From: Planctomycetaceae bacterium
Lineage (GTDB): Bacteria > Planctomycetota > Phycisphaerae > Phycisphaerales > SM1A02
Assembly (NCBI GenBank): GCA_947492385.1
Contig: CANLMX010000006.1
Location: 1 to 64,000, forward strand
DNA: 64,000 nucleotides
Reading direction: 5' to 3'
Of the stretch, positions 1 to 10,137 are shown one piece after another. The translations under genes and the position numbers were made by a program. The notes under the pieces are model-generated. The model ran no database searches and was not told the DNA's origin. It worked only from the letters and a program-made list of their open reading frames with translations. Every line of letters starts with the position of its first letter. Positions within the stretch are counted from its first letter, which is position 1.

Positions 1-2
1 TC

Positions 3-173
3 AAGAGCCGGGACGCGGGCATGCTCGACTTCACCAGCTCGCTCGTCGAGCTGGTCGAGAAGGAGTACATCCACCAGACCGTCGCGCTCCAGTCGACGCC
101 CAAGCCCGAGGAGCTGCGCATGCGGCTCAAGGGCATCTCACAGGGTGCGTCCATGGTCGGGCGGGGAGCATGA
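3..173 (+). CDS. PilT-like ATPase, C-terminal end only
   Basis: The last 56 codons of a gene that begins before the window. The residues read LVELVEKEYIHQTVALQ followed by a helix with PEELRMRLKGIS, which resembles the C-terminal arm of PilT-type retraction ATPases of the type II secretion/type IV pilus family. The stop codon overlaps the ATG of the next gene (ATGA at 170-173), so the two are probably translated together. The next gene is a degenerate member of the same superfamily, which supports the assignment. Only the tail is visible, so the catalytic motifs cannot be checked and a PilB-type identity is possible. Confidence 0.6.
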   Translation, partial: KSRDAGMLDFTSSLVELVEKEYIHQTVALQSTPKPEELRMRLKGISQGASMVGRGA

Positions 174-1945
174 CCATGCAGCCGATCCCGATGCTTGCCG
201 AGACCGCGGTCCCGGTGTTCCTGATGAGCGTGGGCAAGCCGCTGGCGACCTTCGCCGCGTTCGTGCCCTACGCCGTGATCGTCTCGACCAAGCTCGAGAA
301 GGACGCGGCGTACTTCAACCTGAAGCCGCAGAAGTGGGCGTCGATCTTCCTCGCGTTCGGCGCCGCCGGCGTCCTTGCGGCGCTCATGATCCCGACGTGG
401 TTCGCGGGGTTCCCCCTCATGCTGGCGCTCTTCGTGGCGCCCTGCGCGTGGTACATGAAGTTCCGCAACGCGGCGCTCGCCGGCACCAAGGCGAAGAAGC
501 TCGCGTTCCTGGACATCGACTTCGCCGCGATGTCCGCGGCGCGGCGCGCGAAGGCCGCCCAGGCCAGCGTGTCGGTCCGGTTCCAGGCGAAGGACCGGTC
601 CGAGCGCCAGGTGCCGGATCGCAAGGACCCCGCGTTCGAGACCTACTCGACGCTCGAGCAGCTCGTGGTGGCGGCCTTCGAGGCGCGCGCATCGCGCGTC
701 GAGCTGGCACTCACCAAGCAGGGCGCGCAGGTGCAGCACTTCGTCGACTCGCTGCGGGTCAAGCGCGACCCGATCGCCGGCGAGCTGGCGACGCGCGTGG
801 TCGACCTCCTCAAGACCTTCGCCGACCTCGCCCCATCCGAGCGCCGGAAGATGCAGCGCGGCACCGCCGCGGTGCTGCGCGACGGCGAGCGGACGGTGCT
901 TTCCGTCACCACGGTCGGATCGATGCAGGGCGAGGTCGTGCGCATCGACGTCGAGCGGATCAAGCAGCTCTCCATCCCCGCGGGCAAGCTCGGCATGACC
1001 GAGTCCCAGCTCAAGTTGCTGGGCGACACTCTGCAGGGCAGCGCGAAGGGCGTCGTGTTGGTCGGCGCGCGGCCCGGACAGGGCCTGACGGCGCTCTCCT
1101 ACGCGCTGCTGGGGCGCCATGACGCGCTGATCTCCAACATCAAGACGCTCGAGCGCCAGCCCGAGCGGGACGTCGAGGGCGTGGAGCACGCGCAGTTCGA
1201 CTCGGGCAAGAGCGACTTCGGGACGCAGCTCCAGACGATCGTCCGCCGCGGCCCGGATGTGGTGTTCGCCTCGGATGTCGCCGACGCGGGCACCGGCAAG
1301 GTGATCTGCGCACCGGGCGCGGCCGACACCCTCTTCTACGTGGGCATGCCCTCGGACAGCGCGGTCGACGTGCTCGCCGCATGGGCCAAGGCCGTCGGTG
1401 ACCCGAAGGCCGCGTCGGATCGCCTGCGGCTCTTCGTGGCCCAGCGCCTGGTGCGCACGCTGTGCCAGTCCTGCAGGGCGGCGTACGTGCCGAGCCCCGC
1501 CGAGGCCAAGATGCTCGCGATCCCCGCGGGTAAGCAGGTGCAGATCTACAAGCAGACCGGCAAGGTGCTGATCAAGGACCAGCCGACGGAGTGCCCCACC
1601 TGCAAGGGATCGGGCTTCGTCGGCGTGTCGGCTGCCGTCGAGGTGCTTCCGTTCGACGACGAGGCACGCGCACTGCTGGCCTCGGGCGACGCCAAGGGTG
1701 CGGTCCTCCACGCCCGTCGCGCGTTCAAGTGCCCGTCGGTGCAGGATGCCGCGTTGATCAAGGTGCGCAACGGCGAGACCAGCTTCGACGAGGTGAAGCG
1801 CGTCTTCGCCCCGCCCGCGGCCGCGGCCGCCGGTGCCAAGCCCGCGGCCGGTGCCGCCTCGCCCGCTGCGAAGCCCGCGACGCCCGCGTCCGCGAAGCCC
1901 GCCGCCGCCCCCGCGCGCGCCGCGGCCCCCAAGCCCAAGAGCTGA
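170..1945 (+). CDS. Membrane-anchored PilB/GspE-like pseudo-ATPase
   Basis: A 591-residue protein. Hydrophobic segments near residues 14-40 and 57-95 would place it in the inner membrane, which is unusual because PilB and GspE are soluble. The C-terminal half follows the secretion-ATPase fold. At the Walker A position it reads VGARPGQGLTAL, so the invariant lysine of GxGKT is leucine (L306, codon 1085-1087). The Walker B/Asp-box region (about residues 363-374) reads DVVFASDVADAG, lacking the GEIRD signature, and the His box is VGMPSDS. The zinc tetracysteine typical of GspE is kept (C432, C435, C475, C478). The tail from about residue 545 is Ala/Pro-rich. It probably cannot hydrolyse ATP and may act as a scaffold or regulator of the upstream ATPase. 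The fold is fairly sure; the role is inferred. Confidence 0.75.
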   Translation: MTMQPIPMLAETAVPVFLMSVGKPLATFAAFVPYAVIVSTKLEKDAAYFNLKPQKWASIFLAFGAAGVLAALMIPTWFAGFPLMLALFVAPCAWYMKFRNAALAGTKAKKLAFLDIDFAAMSAARRAKAAQASVSVRFQAKDRSERQVPDRKDPAFETYSTLEQLVVAAFEARASRVELALTKQGAQVQHFVDSLRVKRDPIAGELATRVVDLLKTFADLAPSERRKMQRGTAAVLRDGERTVLSVTTVGSMQGEVVRIDVERIKQLSIPAGKLGMTESQLKLLGDTLQGSAKGVVLVGARPGQGLTALSYALLGRHDALISNIKTLERQPERDVEGVEHAQFDSGKSDFGTQLQTIVRRGPDVVFASDVADAGTGKVICAPGAADTLFYVGMPSDSAVDVLAAWAKAVGDPKAASDRLRLFVAQRLVRTLCQSCRAAYVPSPAEAKMLAIPAGKQVQIYKQTGKVLIKDQPTECPTCKGSGFVGVSAAVEVLPFDDEARALLASGDAKGAVLHARRAFKCPSVQDAALIKVRNGETSFDEVKRVFAPPAAAAAGAKPAAGAASPAAKPATPASAKPAAAPARAAAPKPKS

Positions 1946-1957
1946 GGAACGACCCCC

Positions 1958-3634
1958 ATGATCATGTCGCTGCTGGCCTTCGCGGCCGTCCTCCTCATCG
2001 CCTACTGGTGGGCCAACACCGGCGCCTTCAGTTCGCTGGTGCACATGATGTGCGTGATCACCGCCGGCGCCGTCGCCTTCGCCATCTGGGAGCCGGTCTC
2101 GTACCGGTTGCTCGAGACCCCGATCGAGGGGCATGCGAAGGGGCTGGTGCTCGTCGGCACCTTCGTGGGCCTCACGGCGCTCCTGCGGCTCTTCACCGAC
2201 AAGTTCATCCCGATGAACCTGAACTTCCCGCGCGCCGCGGACGTGGCCGTGGGTGGCGCGTTCGGCCTGGTGTCGGGCGTGCTCTCGGTCGGGATCATGA
2301 TCATCTCGATGGGCTACTTCCAGTCCACGGTCACGATCGGCGACTACACCGGCTGGTCGCGGCGTTCGGACGTGCCAACCGCCCCGACGATCGGGTCGGA
2401 CAACGCGCCGATGCTGCACATCGCGTCCGCGACGGCGTCGTTCTACGGCTACCTCTCCTGGGGTTCGTTCACGCCGTGGCTTGGGGGCGGCACGTTCGCC
2501 ACCCACTCGCCTGACCTGTTCCGCCAATCAGCGTCCATCAACCGCGACTCATTCGGCGAGGGCCAGGGCCGCATCGCGATCCAGCCGGGCGCCGTCTCGG
2601 ACCTGGCGCTGCTCGACGTGCCCGCGGCCCCGCTGTCGGGCGCCGTCGGCACGGCGCCCGCCGCGGCGTGGGCGGTCGGGTTCACCGTTTCGCAGGACGG
2701 CTACGACGGCGGCGGCCAGCAGTTCGTGCTCACCGCCGCGCAGGCGCGCATCATCGGCAACGGGAAGAACGCGGCCAGCGTGCACCCGGTAGCGTGGTCG
2801 CAGCCCACGCAGACCGCGCCGATGGGCTACTTCTTCTTCAGCTCGCCCTCCAACATGGTGACCTCGATCCCGAGCCAGGGCGAGTCGAAGTGCGTGCTGC
2901 TCTTCCCGAAGTCCGAGTTCGGGACGCAGGCCCCGAAGTACTTCGAGATCAAGGGCGTGCGCTACCTGCTGCCGGCCCCGAAGTCCGGTGCGGAGCTGCT
3001 TGCCGGAGGCGCGGCGGCCGCGGCCGGAGGTTCGCGCGGCAAGCGCATCGAGGACCCCGAGGCCACCGACATCAGCTCGCTCTGCGACTTCCCCGATCCG
3101 TACTACGCGATCGGCGGCACGGTCATCAACTCGAACGAGAAGGGAAACCTGGTCACCGATGGCGCGAACTTCGTCGTCTCGGGCGAGCAGAAGTTTCCGC
3201 GCGACGGCTCGGCCAACGTCTCGCCCGAACTGCGCGTGCGTGGCTTCCAGGTGCAGGCGGGCCAGCGCATCCTCCGGATGAACGCCTCGGCCACGGCCGA
3301 GGGCGTTCGGATCTTCCCCGACCTCAACGAATGGGTCCGCTCGGCGGGGGCCGAGGCGCAGGACGCGCGCGTCTGCGTGATCGACGATGCCGGCGCCAAG
3401 TACTACGCGGTCGGCCTGGTCGAGGACGACGGCGAGTGGGTGTTCGTCCGGAGCATGGGCGGCAAGCCGCTGCGCATCCGCGACATCCCGATCCAGCCGC
3501 TCGGCAGCGGCAAGAAGCTCTTCCTCCACTTCCGCGTCCCCTCGGGGGCCAACATCCGCGGGCTCATGCTCGTCTCGCCGTCTGGCGACCGCGTGGTGAA
3601 CGACATCTCGGTCACGGTCCCGAAGGAGCAATGA
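1958..3634 (+). CDS. CvpA-like membrane protein with large extracytoplasmic domain
   Basis: A 558-residue protein. The first 130 residues contain four hydrophobic helices and a glycine-rich last helix (AVGGAFGLVSGVLSVG) in the arrangement of the CvpA/colicin V production family. About 420 residues of mixed beta-type sequence follow with no further clear membrane span and would lie outside the cytoplasm. I do not recognise a family for this part. It starts 12 bases after the pseudo-ATPase and its stop overlaps the next start (ATGA at 3631-3634), so it belongs to the same transcription unit. The CvpA match rests on pattern only. Confidence 0.6.
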   Translation: MIMSLLAFAAVLLIAYWWANTGAFSSLVHMMCVITAGAVAFAIWEPVSYRLLETPIEGHAKGLVLVGTFVGLTALLRLFTDKFIPMNLNFPRAADVAVGGAFGLVSGVLSVGIMIISMGYFQSTVTIGDYTGWSRRSDVPTAPTIGSDNAPMLHIASATASFYGYLSWGSFTPWLGGGTFATHSPDLFRQSASINRDSFGEGQGRIAIQPGAVSDLALLDVPAAPLSGAVGTAPAAAWAVGFTVSQDGYDGGGQQFVLTAAQARIIGNGKNAASVHPVAWSQPTQTAPMGYFFFSSPSNMVTSIPSQGESKCVLLFPKSEFGTQAPKYFEIKGVRYLLPAPKSGAELLAGGAAAAAGGSRGKRIEDPEATDISSLCDFPDPYYAIGGTVINSNEKGNLVTDGANFVVSGEQKFPRDGSANVSPELRVRGFQVQAGQRILRMNASATAEGVRIFPDLNEWVRSAGAEAQDARVCVIDDAGAKYYAVGLVEDDGEWVFVRSMGGKPLRIRDIPIQPLGSGKKLFLHFRVPSGANIRGLMLVSPSGDRVVNDISVTVPKEQ

Positions 3635-3885
3635 TCATGGGCACGTCGAACCGCATGCTCCCGTCCCTCGGTGGCGCCGCGAAGCGCGCGTCGATCGCCT
3701 GCGCGTGCGCGGCGTGGGCGTTCGTGGACGCCGCGTTCGCCATGCAGGAAGTCGCCACGCCGCCCCAGCCCGACCGCAACATGGGCACGGTGAACCCCGT
3801 GGGTGGTTACGCGCTGATCGCGATCGCCGCGGCCGCGGTGGTGCTGGTCAACCTGATGCCCGCCAAGCGCGGCCACCAGGACTGA
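3631..3885 (+). CDS. Small exported single-span membrane protein
   Basis: An 84-residue protein. An N-terminal signal-like stretch (about residues 17-37, ending AFAMQ) is followed by a short Pro-rich linker and one transmembrane helix (GGYALIAIAAAAVVLVNLM) ending in a basic tail. The start overlaps the previous stop (ATGA), indicating translational coupling. It is the last gene of the PilT-like / pseudo-ATPase / CvpA-like set. No family recognised. Confidence 0.65.
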   Translation: MIMGTSNRMLPSLGGAAKRASIACACAAWAFVDAAFAMQEVATPPQPDRNMGTVNPVGGYALIAIAAAAVVLVNLMPAKRGHQD

Positions 3886-3967
3886 ATCGTTCCGGCCGGG
3901 CGCCGCCCGTGGGTCCGATTTCCCCGCCGATTGCGGCAGGAAGGCACGCATGGCCCGGAATCCGGGT

Positions 3968-3973
3968 TATGGT
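3968..3973 (+). promoter_or_regulatory. Candidate -10 box TATGGT, leaderless
   Basis: TATGGT lies 6 bases before the ATG at 3980 with no Shine-Dalgarno sequence. It fits the TANNNT pattern repeated before many genes here and decides the start of the cytochrome gene. Confidence 0.4.
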
Positions 3974-3979
3974 GGTCGC

Positions 3980-5914
3980 ATGCTCGCGCGCGACCGGAGC
4001 CTTGCCTGCCACGACGTCGGCACCGTGCGCGTGATCGCGCGTGCGTTTGCCGTCGTGATCGCCGCCGCCGGGCTCGCAGCCACGGTGCATGGCCAGGTCA
4101 CGGCCACCCCGGCGGACTTCGCGGCTCCCGGCACGCAGCCGGACCCGGCGCACGACACGTTCTACGAGGGCATCGGGTGCGCGAACTGCCACGGCTCGTT
4201 CGACGCGAACACCGCGCCGTTCCGCTCGTGGATCGCCAGCATGATGGCGCAGAGCGCGCGTGACCCCATCTGGCATGCGTCGCTTGCGATCGCGAACCAG
4301 GACGTCCCCTTCTCCGGCCAGGCTTGCATCCGCTGCCATGCGCCCACGGCGTGGCTCGGGGACCGCCATGCGGACGGGTCGACGAATGGGTTCGACCCGC
4401 TCCCGGACTTCGACGGGGTCACGTGCACCTTCTGCCACCGCATGGTGAACCCCGAGGCCGGAGCGCTGAGCGCGGTCGGCTACGCAGACAACATTCCGTA
4501 CGACCCGGATCCGGACGTCGAGATCCTCTCCGCGCTCGCGAAAGCCGGCACCCTGCCCGGCCCCGGGATGCGGACCAACGGGACGTACGTGGTCGATCCC
4601 CGCGATTCCCGCCGCGGGCCGTTCGACGACATCCCGGTGAACTACCACGGCGTGCCGCTGCACTTCTCGCCGTTCCACTCGACCGGCGAGTTCTGCGGGA
4701 CGTGCCACGATGTGAGCAACGCGATCACGGTGCGCCGGCCGAACGGGTCGTGGGGCCTCGACGCCCCCGGCGCGCCGCACGCGACCGGCGACGCGTACGA
4801 CATGTTTCCCGAGCAGCGCACCTACAGCGAATGGCTGAACAGCGCGTTCGCCTCCGATGGGGTCGCATTCGCCGACCGGCGGTTCGGCGGGAACCACCCC
4901 ACCGGCGTGATGCGGACCTGCCAGGACTGCCACATGCCCGACCACGACGGCGCAGGGTGCGTTCTGCACATCGACACCGAATGGGAACGCCCGGACGTCC
5001 CGCAGCACGGGTTCGCGGGCGCGAACTCGTGGGTGGTTCGTGCGGTGCGCGCACAGCTGGGCGCCGAGGCCAGCGGCATGGGCTTGACGCAGAGCCGCGT
5101 CGAGACGGCCATCGCGCGCAACGTGCAGATGCTGCGCGACGCCAGCGACATGGAGCTCGTGCAGGAGGGCCCCGACCTGCGCGTCCGGGTCATCAACCAG
5201 GGTGGCCACAAGCTCCCCACGGGCATCAGCGAGGGACGCCGGATGTGGCTGCACGTTCGCTTCCTGGATGCGGGCGGCGCGGTCGTCGGCGAGAGCGGCG
5301 CGTATGACTGGGCCACCGGCACCCTGCTCGACCGGTCGGCGAAGCAGTACGGCGCGCACATGGTGACCGCCGGCGAGCTTGCGGCGGCCGCGGGGATCCC
5401 GGACCCGACGGACTTCCACATCGCCCTCCTCAACAAGGTCGCGTTCGACAACCGCATCCCGCCGCGCGGGTTCCGGAACGCGGCATTCGCCGCCTTCGGT
5501 GGCGAGCCGGTCGGCGTGACGTATTCCGATGGGCAGCACTGGGACGACACGCGCTACCCCGTGCCGGGCGGCGCGGCGCGCGCGATCGTCACGCTCTATC
5601 ACCAGACCACGACGCGCGAGTACGTCGAGTTCCTGCGCGACGAGAACCGCACGGATTCCACGGGCCAGGCGGCCTACGACCTCTGGGTGCAGTTCGGCCG
5701 CAGCGCGCCCGTCGACATGGACACGGCCACCATCGAACTCGTGCCGGCGTGTGCGCCGCCCGACCTGGACTGCGACGGCACCGTGGGCGGCACCGACCTT
5801 GGGCTGCTGCTGTCCGCGTGGGGCACCTCGGCCGCAGACCTCGACGGCGACGGCATCACCATGGGATCCGACCTCGGGCTGCTGCTCGGGGCGTGGGACG
5901 CAGGCGCTCCCTGA
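3980..5914 (+). CDS. Exported five-haem cytochrome c with dockerin-like tail
   Basis: A 644-residue protein with a signal-like hydrophobic stretch (about residues 17-36, ending VHGQ). Five CxxCH haem-binding motifs are visible: CANCH (C67), CIRCH (C116), CTFCH (C149), CGTCH (C239) and CQDCH (C314). The last 50 residues hold two calcium-binding dockerin-type repeats (DLDCDGTVGGTDLGLLLSAW and DLDGDGITMGSDLGLLLGAW). This predicts an electron-transfer protein outside the cytoplasm, carried or anchored through its dockerin part. The start is placed at 3980 because of the TATGGT box; a GTG at 4025 would also leave a signal peptide. Electron partner unknown. Confidence 0.85.
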   Translation: MLARDRSLACHDVGTVRVIARAFAVVIAAAGLAATVHGQVTATPADFAAPGTQPDPAHDTFYEGIGCANCHGSFDANTAPFRSWIASMMAQSARDPIWHASLAIANQDVPFSGQACIRCHAPTAWLGDRHADGSTNGFDPLPDFDGVTCTFCHRMVNPEAGALSAVGYADNIPYDPDPDVEILSALAKAGTLPGPGMRTNGTYVVDPRDSRRGPFDDIPVNYHGVPLHFSPFHSTGEFCGTCHDVSNAITVRRPNGSWGLDAPGAPHATGDAYDMFPEQRTYSEWLNSAFASDGVAFADRRFGGNHPTGVMRTCQDCHMPDHDGAGCVLHIDTEWERPDVPQHGFAGANSWVVRAVRAQLGAEASGMGLTQSRVETAIARNVQMLRDASDMELVQEGPDLRVRVINQGGHKLPTGISEGRRMWLHVRFLDAGGAVVGESGAYDWATGTLLDRSAKQYGAHMVTAGELAAAAGIPDPTDFHIALLNKVAFDNRIPPRGFRNAAFAAFGGEPVGVTYSDGQHWDDTRYPVPGGAARAIVTLYHQTTTREYVEFLRDENRTDSTGQAAYDLWVQFGRSAPVDMDTATIELVPACAPPDLDCDGTVGGTDLGLLLSAWGTSAADLDGDGITMGSDLGLLLGAWDAGAP

Positions 5915-5920
5915 TCGAGG

Positions 5921-7276
<1,356 letters not shown>

Positions 7277-7331
7277 GGGTGTTGCCTTGCGCGCCGGTGG
7301 GGCGCGCGCGTGGTGCTCGGGGTGCGTCGTG

Positions 7332-7823
7332 TCAGCTCGGCTTGATCATGAAGAGCGGCTGGCCGAACTCGACCGCCTGCCCGCTCTTGACCAGGATCTT
7401 GGCGACGGTGCCGCCGCGCTCGGCCTTGATCTCGTTGAAGATCTTCATGGCCTCGACGAGGCACACGACGGAGTCCGGCCCCAGCTGCGCACCCACCGCC
7501 ACGAAGGGCGGCTTGTCCGGGCCGGGCGACGCGTAGAACGTGCCCACCATCGGGCTCTCGATCGCGACGAGCCCTGCATCCTCGTTGACGGCCGGTGCCG
7601 GTGACGCAGCGGCGGCGGCCGGAGCGGCGGCCGGCGCGGCGGGGGCGGCCGCCATCGGAGCATGCATCATGGCCGGCATGGCGTGGTGCACCACCTGGGG
7701 CGCGGCCTGCGGGCTGGCTCGGCGGATGGTGACCTGCTCGTCCTTGTCGCGCAGGTCGAGCTCGGTGAGGTCGCTCGCCGTCATGAGGCGGACGAGTTCC
7801 TTCAGCTTGCGGATGTCAATCAT
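7332..7823 (-). CDS. accB: Biotin carboxyl carrier protein of acetyl-CoA carboxylase
   Basis: A 163-residue protein with an N-terminal helix-rich part, an Ala/Pro-rich hinge (about residues 50-85) and a biotinyl domain. The biotin-accepting lysine is in EAMKIF (K127), 36 residues from the end, as expected. It carries CO2 between AccC and the carboxyltransferase. The start at 7823 (MIDIRKLKELV) matches the normal AccB N-terminus and lies 8 bases after a TACAAT box. accB and accC probably form one transcript. Confidence 0.93.
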   Translation of the reverse strand: MIDIRKLKELVRLMTASDLTELDLRDKDEQVTIRRASPQAAPQVVHHAMPAMMHAPMAAAPAAPAAAPAAAAASPAPAVNEDAGLVAIESPMVGTFYASPGPDKPPFVAVGAQLGPDSVVCLVEAMKIFNEIKAERGGTVAKILVKSGQAVEFGQPLFMIKPS

Positions 7824-7831
7824 GGCGCGGG

Positions 7832-7837
7832 ATTGTA
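7832..7837 (-). promoter_or_regulatory. Candidate -10 box TACAAT before accB, leaderless
   Basis: On the minus strand TACAAT is followed by 8 bases and the accB ATG, with no Shine-Dalgarno sequence. It is one of the closest matches to a sigma-70 -10 box in the window. Confidence 0.5.
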
Positions 7838-7925
7838 GGGGGAATGTGCCCGAACATGCGGCGATCGTGCGGCGATCGTGCAACCGGCGGTACGGCCGGA
7901 TTTTGGAGCCGATTTCCGGACCGGT

Positions 7926-8366
7926 TTATGCGCCAAGCGGTCGGTCCGCCCGCGGGCGCCCGAGCACCTCGGAGGCGATGATCGCGTCGCGCAGGGCCGC
8001 CCGGGTTCCCAGCGCCCGCCGTGACCGTGCGACATTCGCAACGCCGATCGGGGCGGCAGTCGGCGCGGGCGCCGCGCGCGGCGGAGTCGGGATCGTCACT
8101 GACGGGACGGCGACGGCGGGCACGACGGTTCGGGGCGCCGACGCCACGCGTCCGGGCGCCGGCGCGCTCGTCGGGCGAATCGTCGCAGGCTTCGCGCGAA
8201 CGGGCGCGGGGCGCGTTCGCTTCGCCTCGTCGCGTGCCGTGGTGGCCAGGTTCTCGAGTGACTTCGCCGCACGTTCGGCCTCGCGCTGCTTGTGCTTCTT
8301 GTACAGCGCGATGCCGCCGTTGATGAGCATCACCACCACGAAGAGGATGAGCTCGGTCTGGCGCAT
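7926..8366 (-). CDS. Small membrane-anchored Ala/Pro-rich protein
   Basis: A 146-residue protein with one N-terminal transmembrane helix (ELILFVVVMLINGGIALY), a basic coiled-coil-like stretch (KKHKQREAERAAKSLENL) and a low-complexity Ala/Pro/Thr tail. It begins 3 bases after the importer ATPase and is probably the last gene of that operon. No family recognised; a role in the importer is only suggested by position. Confidence 0.6.
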   Translation of the reverse strand: MRQTELILFVVVMLINGGIALYKKHKQREAERAAKSLENLATTARDEAKRTRPAPVRAKPATIRPTSAPAPGRVASAPRTVVPAVAVPSVTIPTPPRAAPAPTAAPIGVANVARSRRALGTRAALRDAIIASEVLGRPRADRPLGA

Positions 8367-8369
8367 GGG

Positions 8370-9140
8370 TCAGCTGGGGGGCATGGTAGTCCGGTAGTCG
8401 GGCGCCAGCACGCGGCCGCCCGCCGCGCCGATCGCGCTCACGGCATGCACCCCGAGCAGCGTCCCCACCCGTCCCGGGTCCAGCACGTCGCCTGCGGCGC
8501 CGAATGCCGCGGTGATTCCGTCGCGCAGCACCCAGGCATCGTCGGCAAGCGCGCATGCCAGCGCGAGGTCATGGGCGACCGCAAGCACCGTGGCGCCCTG
8601 CCCGGCCACGCGCCGCACCAGGCGCACCATGGCCACGGTCTCGGAGGGGTCGATCGCCGCGAAGGCCTCGTCGAGCAGCAGGATTCCCGTGGGTTCGAGC
8701 TGGGCCACGGCCCGGGCCAGCGCGACGCGCTGCTGCTGTCCCCCGGAAAGCGTGGCGAACGGGTCGTGCGCCCGGTGCGCAAGCCCCACCGCGTCCAGCG
8801 CGCCGTCGATGCGCCCGGGCGCCGCGGGTCGGGCGACGCGCCCGAGCGCCACCACGTCGCGCACGGTGAACGGTGCGGCCACCGCGGTGCGCTGGGGCAC
8901 GAACGCGATGCGCGCCGCGCGCTGCCACGGCGAACGCGTGGCGACGTCGATCCCATCCACCAGCACCGCGCCCGATGTCGGACGGAGCAGCCCCGCCGCG
9001 ACGCGGAGCGCGGTCGATTTGCCGCTCCCGTTGGCACCCATGAGCACGGTCACTGCGCCGGGTCGTGGGGTCACGCGGCCCGGCGCGAACCGGAACCGTG
9101 GCCGTTCGACGACCGGGGATTCGAATCGGAGCGGTTCCAT
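8370..9140 (-). CDS. ABC importer ATPase (BtuD/FecE type)
   Basis: A 256-residue nucleotide-binding subunit. Walker A is MGANGSGKST, the signature LSGGQQQRVALARA, Walker B ILLLDEAFAAID, and the switch histidine is in VAHD. The start at 9140 follows the permease stop by one base. With the permease and lipoprotein upstream it forms an importer of the cobalamin/siderophore/haem class. Substrate cannot be assigned from the ATPase. Confidence 0.9.
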   Translation of the reverse strand: MEPLRFESPVVERPRFRFAPGRVTPRPGAVTVLMGANGSGKSTALRVAAGLLRPTSGAVLVDGIDVATRSPWQRAARIAFVPQRTAVAAPFTVRDVVALGRVARPAAPGRIDGALDAVGLAHRAHDPFATLSGGQQQRVALARAVAQLEPTGILLLDEAFAAIDPSETVAMVRLVRRVAGQGATVLAVAHDLALACALADDAWVLRDGITAAFGAAGDVLDPGRVGTLLGVHAVSAIGAAGGRVLAPDYRTTMPPS

Positions 9141-9141
9141 G

Positions 9142-10137
9142 TCAGTGCCCCCACGCCCCGGCCGTTCGGCGAAGGAGGATGAGGAACGCGATGCCGCCGA
9201 GCGCCGCGGTGAGCGCACCGAGCGGAAGCCGCCCCGTGCCGACGTCGATCCACTGTCGGAGGGCATCCGCCCCGACGAGGAGGGCGCATCCGGTGGCCGC
9301 GGACGCCGGTACCAATGCGCGGTGCGTGGCGCCCACCAGCCCCCGCGCCAGGTGCGGTGCGAGCAGGCCGACGAACGCGATCGGTCCGCAGAGCACCACC
9401 GTCGTGGCTGTGGCGGTGCCGCATGCCGCAAGTAGCACCGTGCGCACGAGCCCGAGGTTCACGCCGACGGATCGGGCCTCGTCGTCGGACATCGAAGCGG
9501 CGTCGAGCGCACGGCCCCACCAGGTGCCGAGGCCTGCGACCGCCAGCCCTGCCAGCACGCAGGCCCGGAGTGCGGTGGCGTCGGGCATTTCGGGAATGCG
9601 CCCGAACATCCATCCCATGAGGAGTCCGCGTCGGTCGGGCGGGAGCATGGCCTCGGCCACGGTCGTGATGGCCGCACACACCGCGCCGACGATCACGCCG
9701 CCGAGCACCAGGGTCGTGGGGTCGACCGAACCGTGGCGGCGCGCGAGTGCGAGCGTCGCCACGAGCGCAGCGAGCGCGCCGATCGTCGCCGGTGCGGCGA
9801 GCGCCGCATCGGCCGGGGCCGCGGCTCCCGCGATCGAGGCAAGCAGCGTCACGATCGCGACGCCCGCACCCGCTCCCGAGGTGACCCCGAGCACGAAGGG
9901 CGAAGCCAAGGGATTCCGGAGCACGCCCTGGAGGATCGCGCCCGACGCGCCGAGGGCCGCGCCTGCCGCCGCGGCCGCGGTGGCCGCGCCGAAGCGGAAG
10001 CCGGCAATCGGTTCGTCGGGCCAGCCGATCGCCCATCCGTCGCCGGGCACGCGCACCACCAGGAGCCTGAGCGCCACGGCGCCCGCCGCAAGTGCCGCGC
10101 ATGCGCCCACGCCCAGCGCCTGCCGTCCGGGGTTCAT
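9142..10137 (-). CDS. ABC importer permease, BtuC/FecCD family
   Basis: A 331-residue polytopic protein with about ten hydrophobic helices and the family signature GASGAILQGVLRNPLASPF. The loop GLLAPHLAR, which contacts the ATPase, is present. Its start overlaps the stop of the binding-protein gene (10134-10137). It would form the inner-membrane channel for a cobalamin- or iron-chelate-type substrate. Confidence 0.9.
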   Translation of the reverse strand: MNPGRQALGVGACAALAAGAVALRLLVVRVPGDGWAIGWPDEPIAGFRFGAATAAAAAGAALGASGAILQGVLRNPLASPFVLGVTSGAGAGVAIVTLLASIAGAAAPADAALAAPATIGALAALVATLALARRHGSVDPTTLVLGGVIVGAVCAAITTVAEAMLPPDRRGLLMGWMFGRIPEMPDATALRACVLAGLAVAGLGTWWGRALDAASMSDDEARSVGVNLGLVRTVLLAACGTATATTVVLCGPIAFVGLLAPHLARGLVGATHRALVPASAATGCALLVGADALRQWIDVGTGRLPLGALTAALGGIAFLILLRRTAGAWGH

